Part shown: positions 33,113 through 41,380 of the stretch, piece after piece
Layout of the letters: each line of letters begins with the position of its first letter
Position numbering within the stretch: position 1 is the stretch's first letter
Assembly: GCF_016859125.1 (NCBI RefSeq)
Contig: NZ_CP069338.1
Location: forward strand, 992,001-1,056,000
Direction of reading: 5' to 3'
DNA length: 64,000 nucleotides
From: Archangium violaceum
GTDB lineage: Bacteria; Myxococcota; Myxococcia; Myxococcales; Myxococcaceae
Notes under the pieces: model-generated
Database searches by the model: none
Seen by the model: the letters and a program-made list of their open reading frames with translations, nothing else
Told to the model about the DNA's origin: nothing
Made by a program: the position numbers and the translations under genes

Positions 33113-33524
33113 GAAATACGGAAGGTAGAAAGCAGCCGCACCATTGGTAACTGCGGTACGTCTTCCTGTGCGTCCCGTGTGGGAAACAACAACGGGCAAG
33201 TGCGCGTCCGGGCACGGAGTATCCAGAACGAGCGCCAAGCCATGGGGCTCACGACTGAGGACATCCTCGTCACGCGGATGATGGATTCCGGCTATATGTG
33301 GGTGTTCCCTCGGTGGGCGGCATCGTGTTGGAACTCGGCGGCCAGATCCCACATGGAGCCATCGTCGCACGAAGGCAGGGGTGTTGCCTGAAGAAGGCTG
33401 CACGGCTGAAGCACAAGCGCGGCGCACGGCCCTTGTGGCAACCGCCAGGGGCCTGCCGCTTTCCCTCATGCTCGAAGCTGCCTACCAAAGACCCCCCCTA
33501 TCCGTCATAGGGATGTAACGGGCT
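33113..33524. other. About 410 bases without a recognisable gene
   Basis: Only short frames exist here (the longest about 70 codons on either strand) and none resembles a known protein or has a ribosome site. Base composition is visibly less GC-biased than flanking housekeeping genes. It marks the left edge of the accessory island and may be decayed coding DNA. Confidence 0.5.
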
Positions 33525-34121
33525 ATGCTACCGGCCATGCCCGACAGTCCCGACAGTAAAGAGACTACGTCCGCCGGCTTGCTGCCTCATCTTCCCCTGG
33601 GGGTTCGCACGACACTGTTCGGTCCGGCGTTCGATGGTACGGGGGGACTAGTGAGCGAGGTGCTCGATGACGTGCTCCGTAACCTCGATCGCACAGCTCG
33701 CGCCCCTCTCCAGCAGACGGAACGCCAACGCGCCCTTCAGCATGCACTGGGGTGGGGATTGGCCGCCGCACTACAGCACTGGAAGCCGCAGGCCCCTGAG
33801 GCCCCAGAGATGGACCGGCTGCGCGATTGGATGCGGGAGCGAATCGTCTCAAAGGAGTTGCTGCACTTGGTGCACCCGAGAGCCGACAGCCAACTCGACG
33901 TGCGGCGGCTCCAGGAAGAAATGGAGGCTAGCGGTCTCGGCGCCAAGCACCTTGGCCAACCTGATACCGAGTCCCTGCTGCGCGAACTGACTGTCGGCTT
34001 CTATCGAGGCATAGAGGAACAACCGGCCCTGCACGAGGTGGTTCCACTGGCACCTTTGCGCCACGTAGCGGAACGGTTGGGTGCACAACTCACTGCCCCC
34101 AGTAAGAGCCTGTTCCGGTAG
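33525..34121 (+). CDS. Unknown helical protein next to a truncated metallophosphoesterase
   Basis: 198 residues from the ATG at 33525; a second ATG at 33537 (MPDSPDSKETTS) is possible. The protein is predicted from composition to be mostly helical: EVLDDVLRNLDRTARAPLQQ, ALQHALGWGLAAALQHWKPQ, RRLQEEMEASGLGAKHLGQP. No catalytic motif, signal or membrane helix. The layout resembles small N-terminal adaptor domains found before effector enzymes in bacterial conflict proteins, but this is only an impression. It ends inside the left arm of an inverted repeat (34108-34122), just before the metallophosphoesterase remnant, so it may itself be truncated. Confidence 0.5.
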   Translation: MLPAMPDSPDSKETTSAGLLPHLPLGVRTTLFGPAFDGTGGLVSEVLDDVLRNLDRTARAPLQQTERQRALQHALGWGLAAALQHWKPQAPEAPEMDRLRDWMRERIVSKELLHLVHPRADSQLDVRRLQEEMEASGLGAKHLGQPDTESLLRELTVGFYRGIEEQPALHEVVPLAPLRHVAERLGAQLTAPSKSLFR

Positions 34122-34183
34122 GAGGCTGCACTGCATCCTCGCCCGAGGAGCAATCGCCAGGAATGATCCCTACCGGAACAGGC
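34108..34183. repeat. Perfect 15-bp inverted repeat with nested central hairpin
   Basis: GCCTGTTCCGGTAGG at 34108-34122 is the exact reverse complement of CCTACCGGAACAGGC at 34169-34183. The 46-base spacer holds a smaller hairpin, CCTC-gccc-GAGG, at 34137-34148, almost at its centre. The left arm covers the last codons of the unknown gene and the right arm the first codons of the metallophosphoesterase remnant. Confidence 0.85.
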
Positions 34184-34759
34184 ACTTATCCGATTGAGCC
34201 AGAGGCCCAGTTCAGCCTGCAACACTTCCCGACCCTCAACCTCCTGGTTCTCGGCCTCAACTCCGCGTGGGAGATCGACTGGTTCTTCAGGAGTCGAGCC
34301 AGCATCCACAGAGTGGCGCTTGAACGCGCGTTGAACCACGTCCGCAGCACTCCAGAATACAGCACCTGCCTCAAAGTGGCCGTTTGGCACCACCCACTCG
34401 TAGGGGCAGAGGCGGATCGAATCACGGATCACGGTTTCCTGGAGCGATTGGCTGTTGCTGGCTTCCGAATCGCGTTGCATGGCCACATCCACAAGGCCGA
34501 AAAAACAGATTTCCACTACGACCTCAGCCCAGGCGGCAGAGGCCTCGACATCGTAAGTGCCGGTACCTTTGGCGCGCCCACAAGGGAGTGGCGCCAGGGC
34601 GTTCCTCTTCAGTACAACCTGCTCCGCTTCGAACCGGGTCGTGTGATGGTCGAGACCCGCAGGCGCGAAGAACCTAACGGCGCATGGAAGCCCGATGCCC
34701 GATGGACACAAGGGGCTGGCAAAGATCCACTTCCCCGCTACTTCATCAAACTGACCTGA
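34163..34759 (+). pseudogene. Metallophosphoesterase, C-terminal half only
   Basis: The frame encodes 198 residues ending LPRYFIKLT. It contains LLVLGLNSAWEIDWFFRSRA, KVAVWHHPLVG and FRIALHGHIHKAE, which are the later metal-binding motifs of calcineurin-like phosphoesterases, then SAGTFGAPTREW and LQYNLL typical of the C-terminal end. The obligatory early motifs (D-x-H, G-D-x-x-x-x-G, G-N-H-D/E) are absent, both in this frame and in the 600 bases upstream. A complete active site cannot form. It is probably the relic of a larger gene, cut at or near the inverted repeat at 34108-34183. Confidence 0.75.
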
Positions 34760-34811
34760 TTAATTCAGGCAGGGGTTGGCGGGCTCCTCGTGAAGGCCCA
34801 ATTGATATATT

Positions 34812-35540
34812 TCACATCTTCGCTGAGAACGAATCGCTGAAATCCCTCAACAAGCCCGCCCGGTCGAGCAAACCGCGAACCTGATCGGCCAGGGCCACGT
34901 GAGCCGGATTGTCAACCGAGAAGCGCTCCGGTGTGAGGATGAGGAGCGCCCCCTTGTCCTCCACGGGCTCGACGCGTACAGGGGCGGGCAAAGGAGGAAT
35001 CTCTCCCCGAGGCCTCGAGAGGTACATCAACCAGCCCGTGCGCGGGTGGCCGACGGGCTCATCACGCATGTCCTGGTAGGCGTGCGAGATGACACCGCCC
35101 CAGTCCGGTTCCCAAGCCAGTACCATGGCGCGCATCACCCCGGTCAAAACAGGTGCAGTCAGTACGCGCTCCTCTTCAGGTCCCGCATAGGGCAGGTCGA
35201 GAAGACAAGAGTTCGGAGGAGGAACAACGCCGGAGCCACAACTGAGCAGCACTGCGCCACCGTGCCCGTCCTCCTCGTGCCCCGTCCAAGCACCAAAGCC
35301 GAACCCGAACGCGCCTTCGTTGTACTTCCTACTCTTGAAGAAGCGCAGGAACGTTTCATGGGTGGGCTCGAACTGAAGCTGGAGCGCTTTCTTGAGCGAG
35401 TTCGCTTGTTCGAACCAGCGGGTGTAGATGGGATCGCACTGCGAAAGGAGGCGAAAGAAGATCTCCGCGCGCCGTGCGCACTCGTCAGCCGACTCCTTGC
35501 GGCCTTGCCAATAAACACCTGCGTAGAAGGTCTCTTTCAC
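34812..35540 (-). CDS. Imm52-family immunity protein, copy b
   Basis: 242 residues from a GTG at 35540 (VKETFYAGVYWQGRKESADE), with GGAGG eight bases upstream. The Imm52 (PF15579) features are the N-terminal YAGVYW-GRKES-ECARRAE, then IYTRWFEQANS, FLRFFKSRKYNEGAFGF, GHPRTGWLMYLS and the C-terminal VEDKGALLILTPERFSVDN. Closely similar to copy a at 35914-36642. Last gene of the operon headed by the Tox-REase-5 lipoprotein toxin, which it presumably neutralises; the slightly different sequence may give protection against variants of the toxin made by other strains. Confidence 0.88.
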   Translation of the reverse strand: MKETFYAGVYWQGRKESADECARRAEIFFRLLSQCDPIYTRWFEQANSLKKALQLQFEPTHETFLRFFKSRKYNEGAFGFGFGAWTGHEEDGHGGAVLLSCGSGVVPPPNSCLLDLPYAGPEEERVLTAPVLTGVMRAMVLAWEPDWGGVISHAYQDMRDEPVGHPRTGWLMYLSRPRGEIPPLPAPVRVEPVEDKGALLILTPERFSVDNPAHVALADQVRGLLDRAGLLRDFSDSFSAKM

Positions 35541-35565
35541 GGGTGTTCCTCCGTGGGGCTCCCCT

Positions 35566-35913
35566 TCAACTACTGGCGGGCGAAGAGGCACTGAAATCCT
35601 TCAGGAGCCCCGCCCTATCGAGCGATGACCGCACCTGGTCAGCCAGGGCAACGTGTGCCGGGTCGTGCACGGTGAACCGCTCTGGAGTGAGGATGACGAG
35701 CGTTCCCTTGTCCTCCACTGGCTCGATGCGCACGGGCTCGGGCTGGGGTGGCACTTCTCCCTGTCGATGCGAGAAGTACATCAGCCATCCCATGTGGGGG
35801 ATGCCTACGGGTTGGTCCCTCAGTTGTTGAGAAGGTCTCGCGCGACGCGCACACTCCTCGACCGACTCCTTGAGAACTGGCCAATAGACTCCTGCATCGT
35901 GGGTATCGCTCAT
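35566..35913 (-). pseudogene. Imm52 copy with large internal deletion
   Basis: The frame starts at the ATG at 35913, immediately after the stop of copy a (TAAATG). Its first 25 residues (DAGVYWPVLKESVEECARRA) match the N-terminus of the neighbours, then it jumps to RDQPVGIPHMGWLMYFSHRQ and the normal C-terminus VEDKGTLVILTPERF. About 125-130 central residues are missing, leaving 115. The frame is preserved across the deletion. A folded immunity protein seems unlikely, but a short in-frame product could still be made; hence pseudogene is the favoured, not certain, call. Confidence 0.8.
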
Positions 35914-36642
35914 TTATGTTGGAATGGGGCCGTAATCGCTGGACTCCTTCATCAGGCCCGCCTGCTCGAGCAACGCGCGCACCTGATCGGCGAGATTGAC
36001 ATGATCGGAATTGCTGACGGTGAATCGCTCGGGAGTAAGGATGATGAGCGAACCCTTGTCCTCTACCGGCTCGACACGTACGGGCGCAGGAAGGGTCGGC
36101 ACCTGTCCTCGGCGATGGGAGAGGTACATGAGCCAACCCGTGCGAGGGCAGCCCACTGGGTTGTTTCGCAGCTCCTGATAGGCGTTCGACATGACGCCTC
36201 CCCAGTCGGGTTCCCAAGCCAGTACCATGGCTCGCATCAGCTCAATCAACACCGACGCGGTGAGGACCCGCCCCGCTTCAGGTTCCACTTTCGGCAGATA
36301 GAGAAGACAAGAATTGGGTGGAGGCACAACGTCAGAGCCACAACTGAGCATCACCATACCGCCGCGCCCATTCTCTTCGTGTCCCGTCCAAGCACTGAAG
36401 CTGAACCCGAACGCGCCTTCATTGTACTTCCTACGCTTGAAAAAGCGGAGGAACGCTTCATGAGAGGGCTCGAACTGGAGCTGAAGCGCCTTCTTGCGCG
36501 AGTCCGCCTGTTCGAACCAACGGGCGTAGATGGGATCACATCTAGAGAGAAGACGGAAGAAGGTCTCCGCGCGCCGTGCGCACTCCTCAGCCGGCTCCTT
36601 GCGACCTGGCCAATAAACACCTGCGTAGAAGGTCTCTTTCAT
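35914..36642 (-). CDS. Imm52-family immunity protein, copy a
   Basis: 242 residues from the ATG at 36642, 15 bases after the toxin stop, with GCGGAG upstream. It shares almost every block with copy b: MKETFYAGVYWPGRKEPAEE, IYARWFEQADSRKKALQLQF, FLRFFKRRKYNEGAFGFSFS, VVPPPNSCLLYLP, CPRTGWLMYLSHRRGQ and VEDKGSLIILTPERFTV. Being directly downstream of the toxin, it is the best candidate for the cognate immunity protein. Imm52 was originally described in polymorphic-toxin loci with Tox-REase-5 nucleases, which agrees with the neighbour. Its cellular site is presumably the cytoplasm, as no signal peptide is seen. Confidence 0.9.
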   Translation of the reverse strand: MKETFYAGVYWPGRKEPAEECARRAETFFRLLSRCDPIYARWFEQADSRKKALQLQFEPSHEAFLRFFKRRKYNEGAFGFSFSAWTGHEENGRGGMVMLSCGSDVVPPPNSCLLYLPKVEPEAGRVLTASVLIELMRAMVLAWEPDWGGVMSNAYQELRNNPVGCPRTGWLMYLSHRRGQVPTLPAPVRVEPVEDKGSLIILTPERFTVSNSDHVNLADQVRALLEQAGLMKESSDYGPIPT

Positions 36643-36657
36643 AGGCGCTCCGCAGGG

Positions 36658-38427
36658 CTACGGCGGCGTGTAGACCACGTCAATGCCCTTGATGTCATTC
36701 TGATTGAAGAGCTTCTTGAGAATATCCACCATCCTGGGCTCCGCCACATTCCAGCGGATGGGAACTCCATTGGCCACCCTGAGCTGCCGCGCAGCCTGCC
36801 TGACGATTCGATTTGCGCCTCTGAAATAACCCTTGGGCTCGAGGTCCACGTCGAAGTGCTTGTCGTAGCCCATCCCCTTGGTTTCCAGTAGAACACCCGT
36901 CACCGGGTCTCGGCCGTCGAAGTCCGCCTGTTCGCCATTGCGGACGACGCGGTACACCCAGCCCTTGGGCGCCTTCGTCACCTTGTGCTGGAACCTGCGC
37001 GAGCGCTCGGACATGTGCTCGTTCTTGGGCACCCACTGGCCCGGCCCTCCCACGGGTGGCGTCCAGGAGGGGCCGCCGCCCGCCGCCGCCACGCCCACCG
37101 CAGCCGTGTTCAGCACGTACGTGGCGCTGAGCGCCCCTCCCGCCACGGTGACGACCCTCCCGGGCACCGCCACCAGCCGCAGCGCCAGCTCGCCCTTTCC
37201 CGTCAGTGACAAGAGGGGCACCGAGAGCCGGCTCAGCTTGTCGCCCCACGAGGCCGCCGCGACCGCCCCCTCTCCCGCGGTTCCCACCGTCAACAGCACG
37301 TGCGTGGTGAGGCGCGAAATGGCCCGCGCCTGCTCGCCTCGTGGCTTGTGGCGGAAGGACTCCCAGTACTCGGGCGCGTTCTGGACGAGCTCGCGCACGG
37401 CCCCCGGCACCCGGGTGAGGCCCTCCAGTGTGTCCACGGGGTGGACGAAGGACCGGACGAGCCCGTGCACCGTGTCACCCAGCGCCAGCCCCGCTCCCTC
37501 CAACGCCGGCAACAGCACGCCGTCGTCCGGTACATACGGGCCGAGTGGCCGCGCCCCTCGTGGCACCTCCAGCCCCGTGTCCACCGGCCACAACTGCCCG
37601 TCCTCCACGGCGTAGAAGGGGCCCACCTCGTAGCGGCCCGCGCGCAGGGTGCCGTCCTCCGCCAGCCGCACCTCGCCCGCCTTCTGCACGGCCTCGCCTG
37701 TCACGGGCCGCACCAGGTAGCCGTCCGGCCTCAGCACCCGCAGCCGGTGGAAGCGGTCCATGCGAGCGTGGAGCTCCTCGCGCGTCACCGGCCTCTCGCC
37801 CGTGGCCACCTCCAACAGCAGGTGCGCCGCCATTCGCCGCCGGGCGAAATCCCCCAGCGTCACCTCCGTGTTCAACACGTGCGGCAGCAACCCCAGGGCC
37901 TGCTCGGGAGACAGGGTGCGCCCGTCCACCGGCAGCTCCTCCTCGGGCACGCCCGCGTGCGCCAGGAGGCCCTGGAAGTAGTCGAGGCTGATGGGCACGG
38001 GAGAAGGGCGCCCATCCCCCACTCCGTCACGCCAGCCCACCTCGCCCTCGCCCCTGTCCTCCAGCGACGCGTCCTCTCCGGCGTCCGGGCGGCGCGCCCT
38101 CCAGTGAGTCGACGGAGCCTCGGGCTCACCCGCCATCGTTCCGGGAGCGAGCGCCTCCTCGTCGACGTCGTCCTCCGGGTCGTCGTCCTCGTCGCTCGGA
38201 CTCGCGTCCTCCGGCGCGAAGGCCGCGTTGGAGCCCACCGTGGGCCGCTGCCCTTCCGCGCTCCGGAAGAAGGACGGCGTCAGGGAGGAGTGGCCCCAGC
38301 CCGACACCAGGTCCCCCCGTGGCACACCCGTGGCGCACCCGGCCAACACGCCCAGGACCACCATGGCCAGCAGCACGGGAAGAGCCCCACCACCGCGCGC
38401 CTGGACACCCGAGGACAGCAGGGGCAT
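36658..38427 (-). CDS. Lipoprotein toxin with C-terminal Tox-REase-5 nuclease domain
   Basis: 589 residues from the ATG at 38427 with AGGAGG upstream. The leader ends VVLGVLAGCATGVP, a strong lipobox; Ala after the Cys is compatible with outer-membrane sorting. An acidic, low-complexity stretch (SDEDDDPEDDVDEE) precedes a long middle region (150-460) that is not recognised but contains hydrophobic segments near 385-450. The last 120 residues are a restriction-endonuclease-like domain: ADFDG at 502-506 and LLETKGMGYD with Glu515 and Lys517 give the D-(E/Q)xK site. Three Imm52 genes follow in the operon. The combination resembles SitA-like toxins delivered by outer-membrane exchange; that delivery is an inference. 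Confidence 0.85.
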   Translation of the reverse strand: MPLLSSGVQARGGGALPVLLAMVVLGVLAGCATGVPRGDLVSGWGHSSLTPSFFRSAEGQRPTVGSNAAFAPEDASPSDEDDDPEDDVDEEALAPGTMAGEPEAPSTHWRARRPDAGEDASLEDRGEGEVGWRDGVGDGRPSPVPISLDYFQGLLAHAGVPEEELPVDGRTLSPEQALGLLPHVLNTEVTLGDFARRRMAAHLLLEVATGERPVTREELHARMDRFHRLRVLRPDGYLVRPVTGEAVQKAGEVRLAEDGTLRAGRYEVGPFYAVEDGQLWPVDTGLEVPRGARPLGPYVPDDGVLLPALEGAGLALGDTVHGLVRSFVHPVDTLEGLTRVPGAVRELVQNAPEYWESFRHKPRGEQARAISRLTTHVLLTVGTAGEGAVAAASWGDKLSRLSVPLLSLTGKGELALRLVAVPGRVVTVAGGALSATYVLNTAAVGVAAAGGGPSWTPPVGGPGQWVPKNEHMSERSRRFQHKVTKAPKGWVYRVVRNGEQADFDGRDPVTGVLLETKGMGYDKHFDVDLEPKGYFRGANRIVRQAARQLRVANGVPIRWNVAEPRMVDILKKLFNQNDIKGIDVVYTPP

Positions 38428-38577
38428 GGCCGCCTCCTGGAAACGGGGTTTTTCTCCAGCCTACCAGCCCCGGTCCGGACCTACCGGCTGACGGCTCCTC
38501 CTGTCCTCCACACGTCATTGCGGCGTTCGGGCGAATACGAACCTGCCGTACACTGTGTTTCACCGAGAGGACGCATG

Positions 38578-39009
38578 ATGCCCAGCCCGCACGAGTGGAG
38601 GATTGGACCCCATTCCCTCCACTTCGAGCCACCCGACCTGCTCTGGGTGACGTTCCAGGGAAGACTGTCCCTGAACGAAGCCGCTGATCTGGTGGCCCTC
38701 TACAAGGAGCTGGGTTCGGAGCAGCCCTTCTTCGTATTGGCGGACATGAAGGACGCCGAGCTGCTCGAGCCGGAGGTGAGGGACTACATCAGTGAGCACA
38801 TGCGGTCCGGGCTCCTGCTGGGGACCGTCTACATCGGGGCGCGTCTCGCGCAGAAAGGGCTGGCCAAGGGGATCGTGCTCGCGGCCCAGATGGAGGAGCG
38901 CGCGGAGCCAACGGCTCTGGAGACGCTGCACTTCGTCGCTACGGAGGACGAGGCGCGCGCGCTCGTCGTCCAACTGCGCGCGCGGATGAGCGGCATGGGA
39001 CGCTCTTGA
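38578..39009 (+). CDS. STAS/SpoIIAA-like hypothetical protein
   Basis: 143 residues from the ATG at 38578 (another ATG immediately before it at 38575), with GAGAGG seven bases upstream. The protein WRIGPHSLHFEPPDLLWVTF, GRLSLNEAADLVALYKELG, PFFVLADMKDAELLEPEVRD shows the alternating strand-helix pattern of STAS-like domains that many myxobacterial proteins of this size have. There is no clear phosphorylatable Ser motif as in anti-sigma antagonists. Function unknown; no membrane segment. It is divergent from the toxin gene and is not part of that operon. Confidence 0.7.
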   Translation: MPSPHEWRIGPHSLHFEPPDLLWVTFQGRLSLNEAADLVALYKELGSEQPFFVLADMKDAELLEPEVRDYISEHMRSGLLLGTVYIGARLAQKGLAKGIVLAAQMEERAEPTALETLHFVATEDEARALVVQLRARMSGMGRS

Positions 39010-39134
39010 TTCTTTCTTTTCCCGGTACTGACAGCCTCGAGACCGGCCACCTTGCCCTCGCCCTCGCCGCTGCCCGGGGTGCCCGACCCGACCAGGCCGA
39101 GCACCCTTCGCGACCCCCATCAACAACCTCGCGC

Positions 39135-39728
39135 TCAATACAGCAGGGAGAGAACGGGGGTGGGTGCTCTCCCGGGATGGCCATGGCCCAGCTGGCCGTA
39201 GCTGTTGAATCCCCAGGACCACAGGAAGCCCTTGGCATCCAGCGCCAGCGCGTGGTGACCGCCAGCGCTCACGGCCGTCACCCCCTTCAACCCTTGCACC
39301 AACACCGGCTCGGAGCTGTTGCTCGTGGTCCCATTCCCCAGCTGACCGAAGGCGTTGTAGCCCCAGGCCCACACGGTGCCGTCGTAGCGCAGCGCCAGCG
39401 AGTGCCTGATGCCCGCGGCCACGGCCGCAACTCCTCTCAACCCTTGCACCCGCACCGGTACGTGGCGCCAGGTCGTGGTCCCATCCCCCAATTGGCCGTC
39501 GGAGTTGGCACCCGCCGCCCAGACCGTCCCATCCAGGCGCACCACCAGGGAATGATACATTCCCGCCGAGACACGGGCCTGGGCCCACGTCCCCAGCAGC
39601 GAGGAGTCCAGCTCCTCCGGCTCTTCTGAAACGCCGCCAGCCCGCGGCTGCCCACAGCCAGCCACCAGCAAGACTCCAAGCCAGACTCCCAACAGCCTGG
39701 TCATCCACCACGGCGTGCTGATTCGCAT
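39135..39728 (-). CDS. Short RCC1-repeat lipoprotein
   Basis: 197 residues from the ATG at 39728. The leader ends LLGVWLGVLLVAGCGQ, a good lipobox. Three RCC1-type repeats follow with the hallmark DGTVWAAGANSDGQLGDGTT, DGTVWAWGYNAFGQLGNGTT and KGFLWSWGFNSYGQLGHGH. Typical RCC1 propellers have about seven blades, so three cannot close a propeller; the gene may be a 3'-truncated relative of the large RCC1 lipoproteins that are common in myxobacteria, or may act as an oligomer. It ends PTPVLSLLY, soon after a partial fourth repeat start. Exposed on the outer membrane by inference. Confidence 0.75.
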   Translation of the reverse strand: MRISTPWWMTRLLGVWLGVLLVAGCGQPRAGGVSEEPEELDSSLLGTWAQARVSAGMYHSLVVRLDGTVWAAGANSDGQLGDGTTTWRHVPVRVQGLRGVAAVAAGIRHSLALRYDGTVWAWGYNAFGQLGNGTTSNSSEPVLVQGLKGVTAVSAGGHHALALDAKGFLWSWGFNSYGQLGHGHPGRAPTPVLSLLY

Positions 39729-39907
39729 TCCGCTACTCCTGATTCAACAGGGCTTGAAGGAATTCCCCAACTAGATGAACCGAGCAGCGGCGAAACACAA
39801 ACATCCAGCAATCCATCATCAAATCCTAAACAGTCGGATTCCAATGCCATCACATACTTCCCAGACTCCGGCCCGGCACGGGGAGGACCCGTGCCCCCGA
39901 GGGGAAG

Positions 39908-40723
39908 TCAGCTCAGCAGCTTGCGCTTGGCCGCCGAGAACTCCTCGTCGGTCAGGTGGCCCCGCTCCTTCAACGCCGCGAGCCGCTCCAGCTCAGCGGC
40001 CAGACCGGGCTGCTGGGCTGGCGCATCCTCGGGCGACGCACCTCCCACCGCGATGATGGCCGTGCTGATGCTGGAGGCCACCACGCCAATCAGCCCGATG
40101 CCCATCAGCATCAGCACCGTTGCGACGAGCCGGGCCAGACCCGTCTGGGGGGTGATATCGCCGTAGCCCACCGTCGTGGTGGTGACGATGGCCCACCAGA
40201 GCGCGTCACCGAAGTGGCTGAGCGCCGGGTTGGTGTCACGCTCCAGCAGCCACACGACCGAGGCCAGGCTCAGCACCACCGCCGCGGAGATGACCAGCGT
40301 GTGCCCCAGCTTGTTGCGGTTGATGAGCACGTCCACGAAGGCCAGCCCGCGCAGGCGCCGGAGCGCGGTGAGGGCCCGCAGCAGCCGCAGCACCCGCGCC
40401 AGCCGCAGCACCTGGGCGATGCGCAGGAAGGCGAACGCCTCGAAGTAGAGCGGCACGAGGCCCGGGAGCTCGTACCAGTGCTTCTTCCACCAGCCCTTGC
40501 GGTCCTCCGCCCGCGCCCATCCCACCAGGAAGTCCCCGAGGAAGAGCAGGACGAAGAACAGATCCACCACCGCGAGCACCTGGAAGCGTGGGTCCGGCCA
40601 GGCGATGCCCTCCAACTCGACCCACAGGATGACCCCGAAGCTGGCCACCGCCAGCACCACCATCAACAGGTTCCACGCGGCGCTCCAGCGTGGATTGACT
40701 CCCCCCGCCTCATGCCTTTCCAT
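39908..40723 (-). CDS. Voltage-gated-type potassium channel (Kv-like) with SHOCT tail
   Basis: 271 residues from the ATG at 40723. The membrane part has six helices: S1 at WNLLMVVLAVASFGVILWV, S2/S3, a positively charged S4 (RIAQVLRLARVLRLLRAL) with Arg at every third or fourth place, and pore helix plus filter TTTTVGYGDITPQTG, specific for K+. After S6 (MLMGIGLIGVVASSIS) a soluble tail ends LERLAALKERGHLTDEEFSA-AKRKLL, the SHOCT pattern often found at oligomer ends. It would form tetrameric K+ channels in the inner membrane. No cyclic-nucleotide or RCK domain is fused. Confidence 0.93.
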   Translation of the reverse strand: MERHEAGGVNPRWSAAWNLLMVVLAVASFGVILWVELEGIAWPDPRFQVLAVVDLFFVLLFLGDFLVGWARAEDRKGWWKKHWYELPGLVPLYFEAFAFLRIAQVLRLARVLRLLRALTALRRLRGLAFVDVLINRNKLGHTLVISAAVVLSLASVVWLLERDTNPALSHFGDALWWAIVTTTTVGYGDITPQTGLARLVATVLMLMGIGLIGVVASSISTAIIAVGGASPEDAPAQQPGLAAELERLAALKERGHLTDEEFSAAKRKLLS

Positions 40724-40801
40724 GCGCCCGGACGCTACGCTACGCACGGCCCTCTGGGAATCGAATTGCCATCCCAACCGGGCTCCGGATGGCCCGCGGC
40801 G

Positions 40802-41221
40802 TCAGCGGGGCGGGAGGTTCTTCGGGAACTTCGGCAGCGCGGGGTTCATCACGTCCCAGGGCTGGGCACTCTGTGTCCAGATGTCGAGCATCGGCGCGAA
40901 CCCACTGGGATCATCGAGGCTGCCGACCTTGATGGCGATGAATTGCGACGGGATGCCGCCGCCCGCGAACAGAGGGGTACCACACTCCGCGCAGAACTCC
41001 CGCTTCACCTCGCTGCCACTGTCCGCCTTCGACATATACTGCCTGGGAGTACCGCGCAGCAGGCGCAGCGAATCCGTGGGGACGATGGCCACCGTGGACG
41101 ACCCCGTACCGCTGGAGCGCTGACAGTCGCGGCAGTGGCAGTTGAGCACGGCGATGGGCGCGGCGGAGCCCTCATAACGAATGGCCCCACAGGCGCAGCC
41201 TCCGGTGAAGGGAACAGGCAC
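40802..41221 (-). CDS. GFA-family (glutathione-dependent formaldehyde-activating-like) zinc protein
   Basis: 139 residues from a GTG at 41221 with GGGAGG eight bases upstream. The GFA fold (PF04828) is shown by FTGGCACGAIRYEGS at the N-terminus, LNCHCRDCQRSSGTGS as the second Cys cluster, and REFCAECGTPLFA as the third; together these hold two zinc ions. Despite the family name, most members have no shown formaldehyde activity, so the function is open. It is divergent from the serine-hydrolase gene, with about 160 bases between them. Confidence 0.88.
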   Translation of the reverse strand: MPVPFTGGCACGAIRYEGSAAPIAVLNCHCRDCQRSSGTGSSTVAIVPTDSLRLLRGTPRQYMSKADSGSEVKREFCAECGTPLFAGGGIPSQFIAIKVGSLDDPSGFAPMLDIWTQSAQPWDVMNPALPKFPKNLPPR

Positions 41222-41380
41222 CGAGATACCTCCCGAGGAAATCGTTTCGGAACAGCGTCGTAGACCCATCACCCCACGAGGGCAAAACCTCCACGGTGGC
41301 CGTGGGGTTGTGCGCCTTGCTCCCCCTGTCGTCGTCGTGGGAAGTGGGCAGGCACATCCGCGCATCAGTTGGGGAACCCC

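Noticed and set aside
33179-33510. Two short plus-strand frames in the gap after DUF2381
   Set aside because: Under 75 codons, overlapping in different frames, no ribosome site and no similarity recognised.
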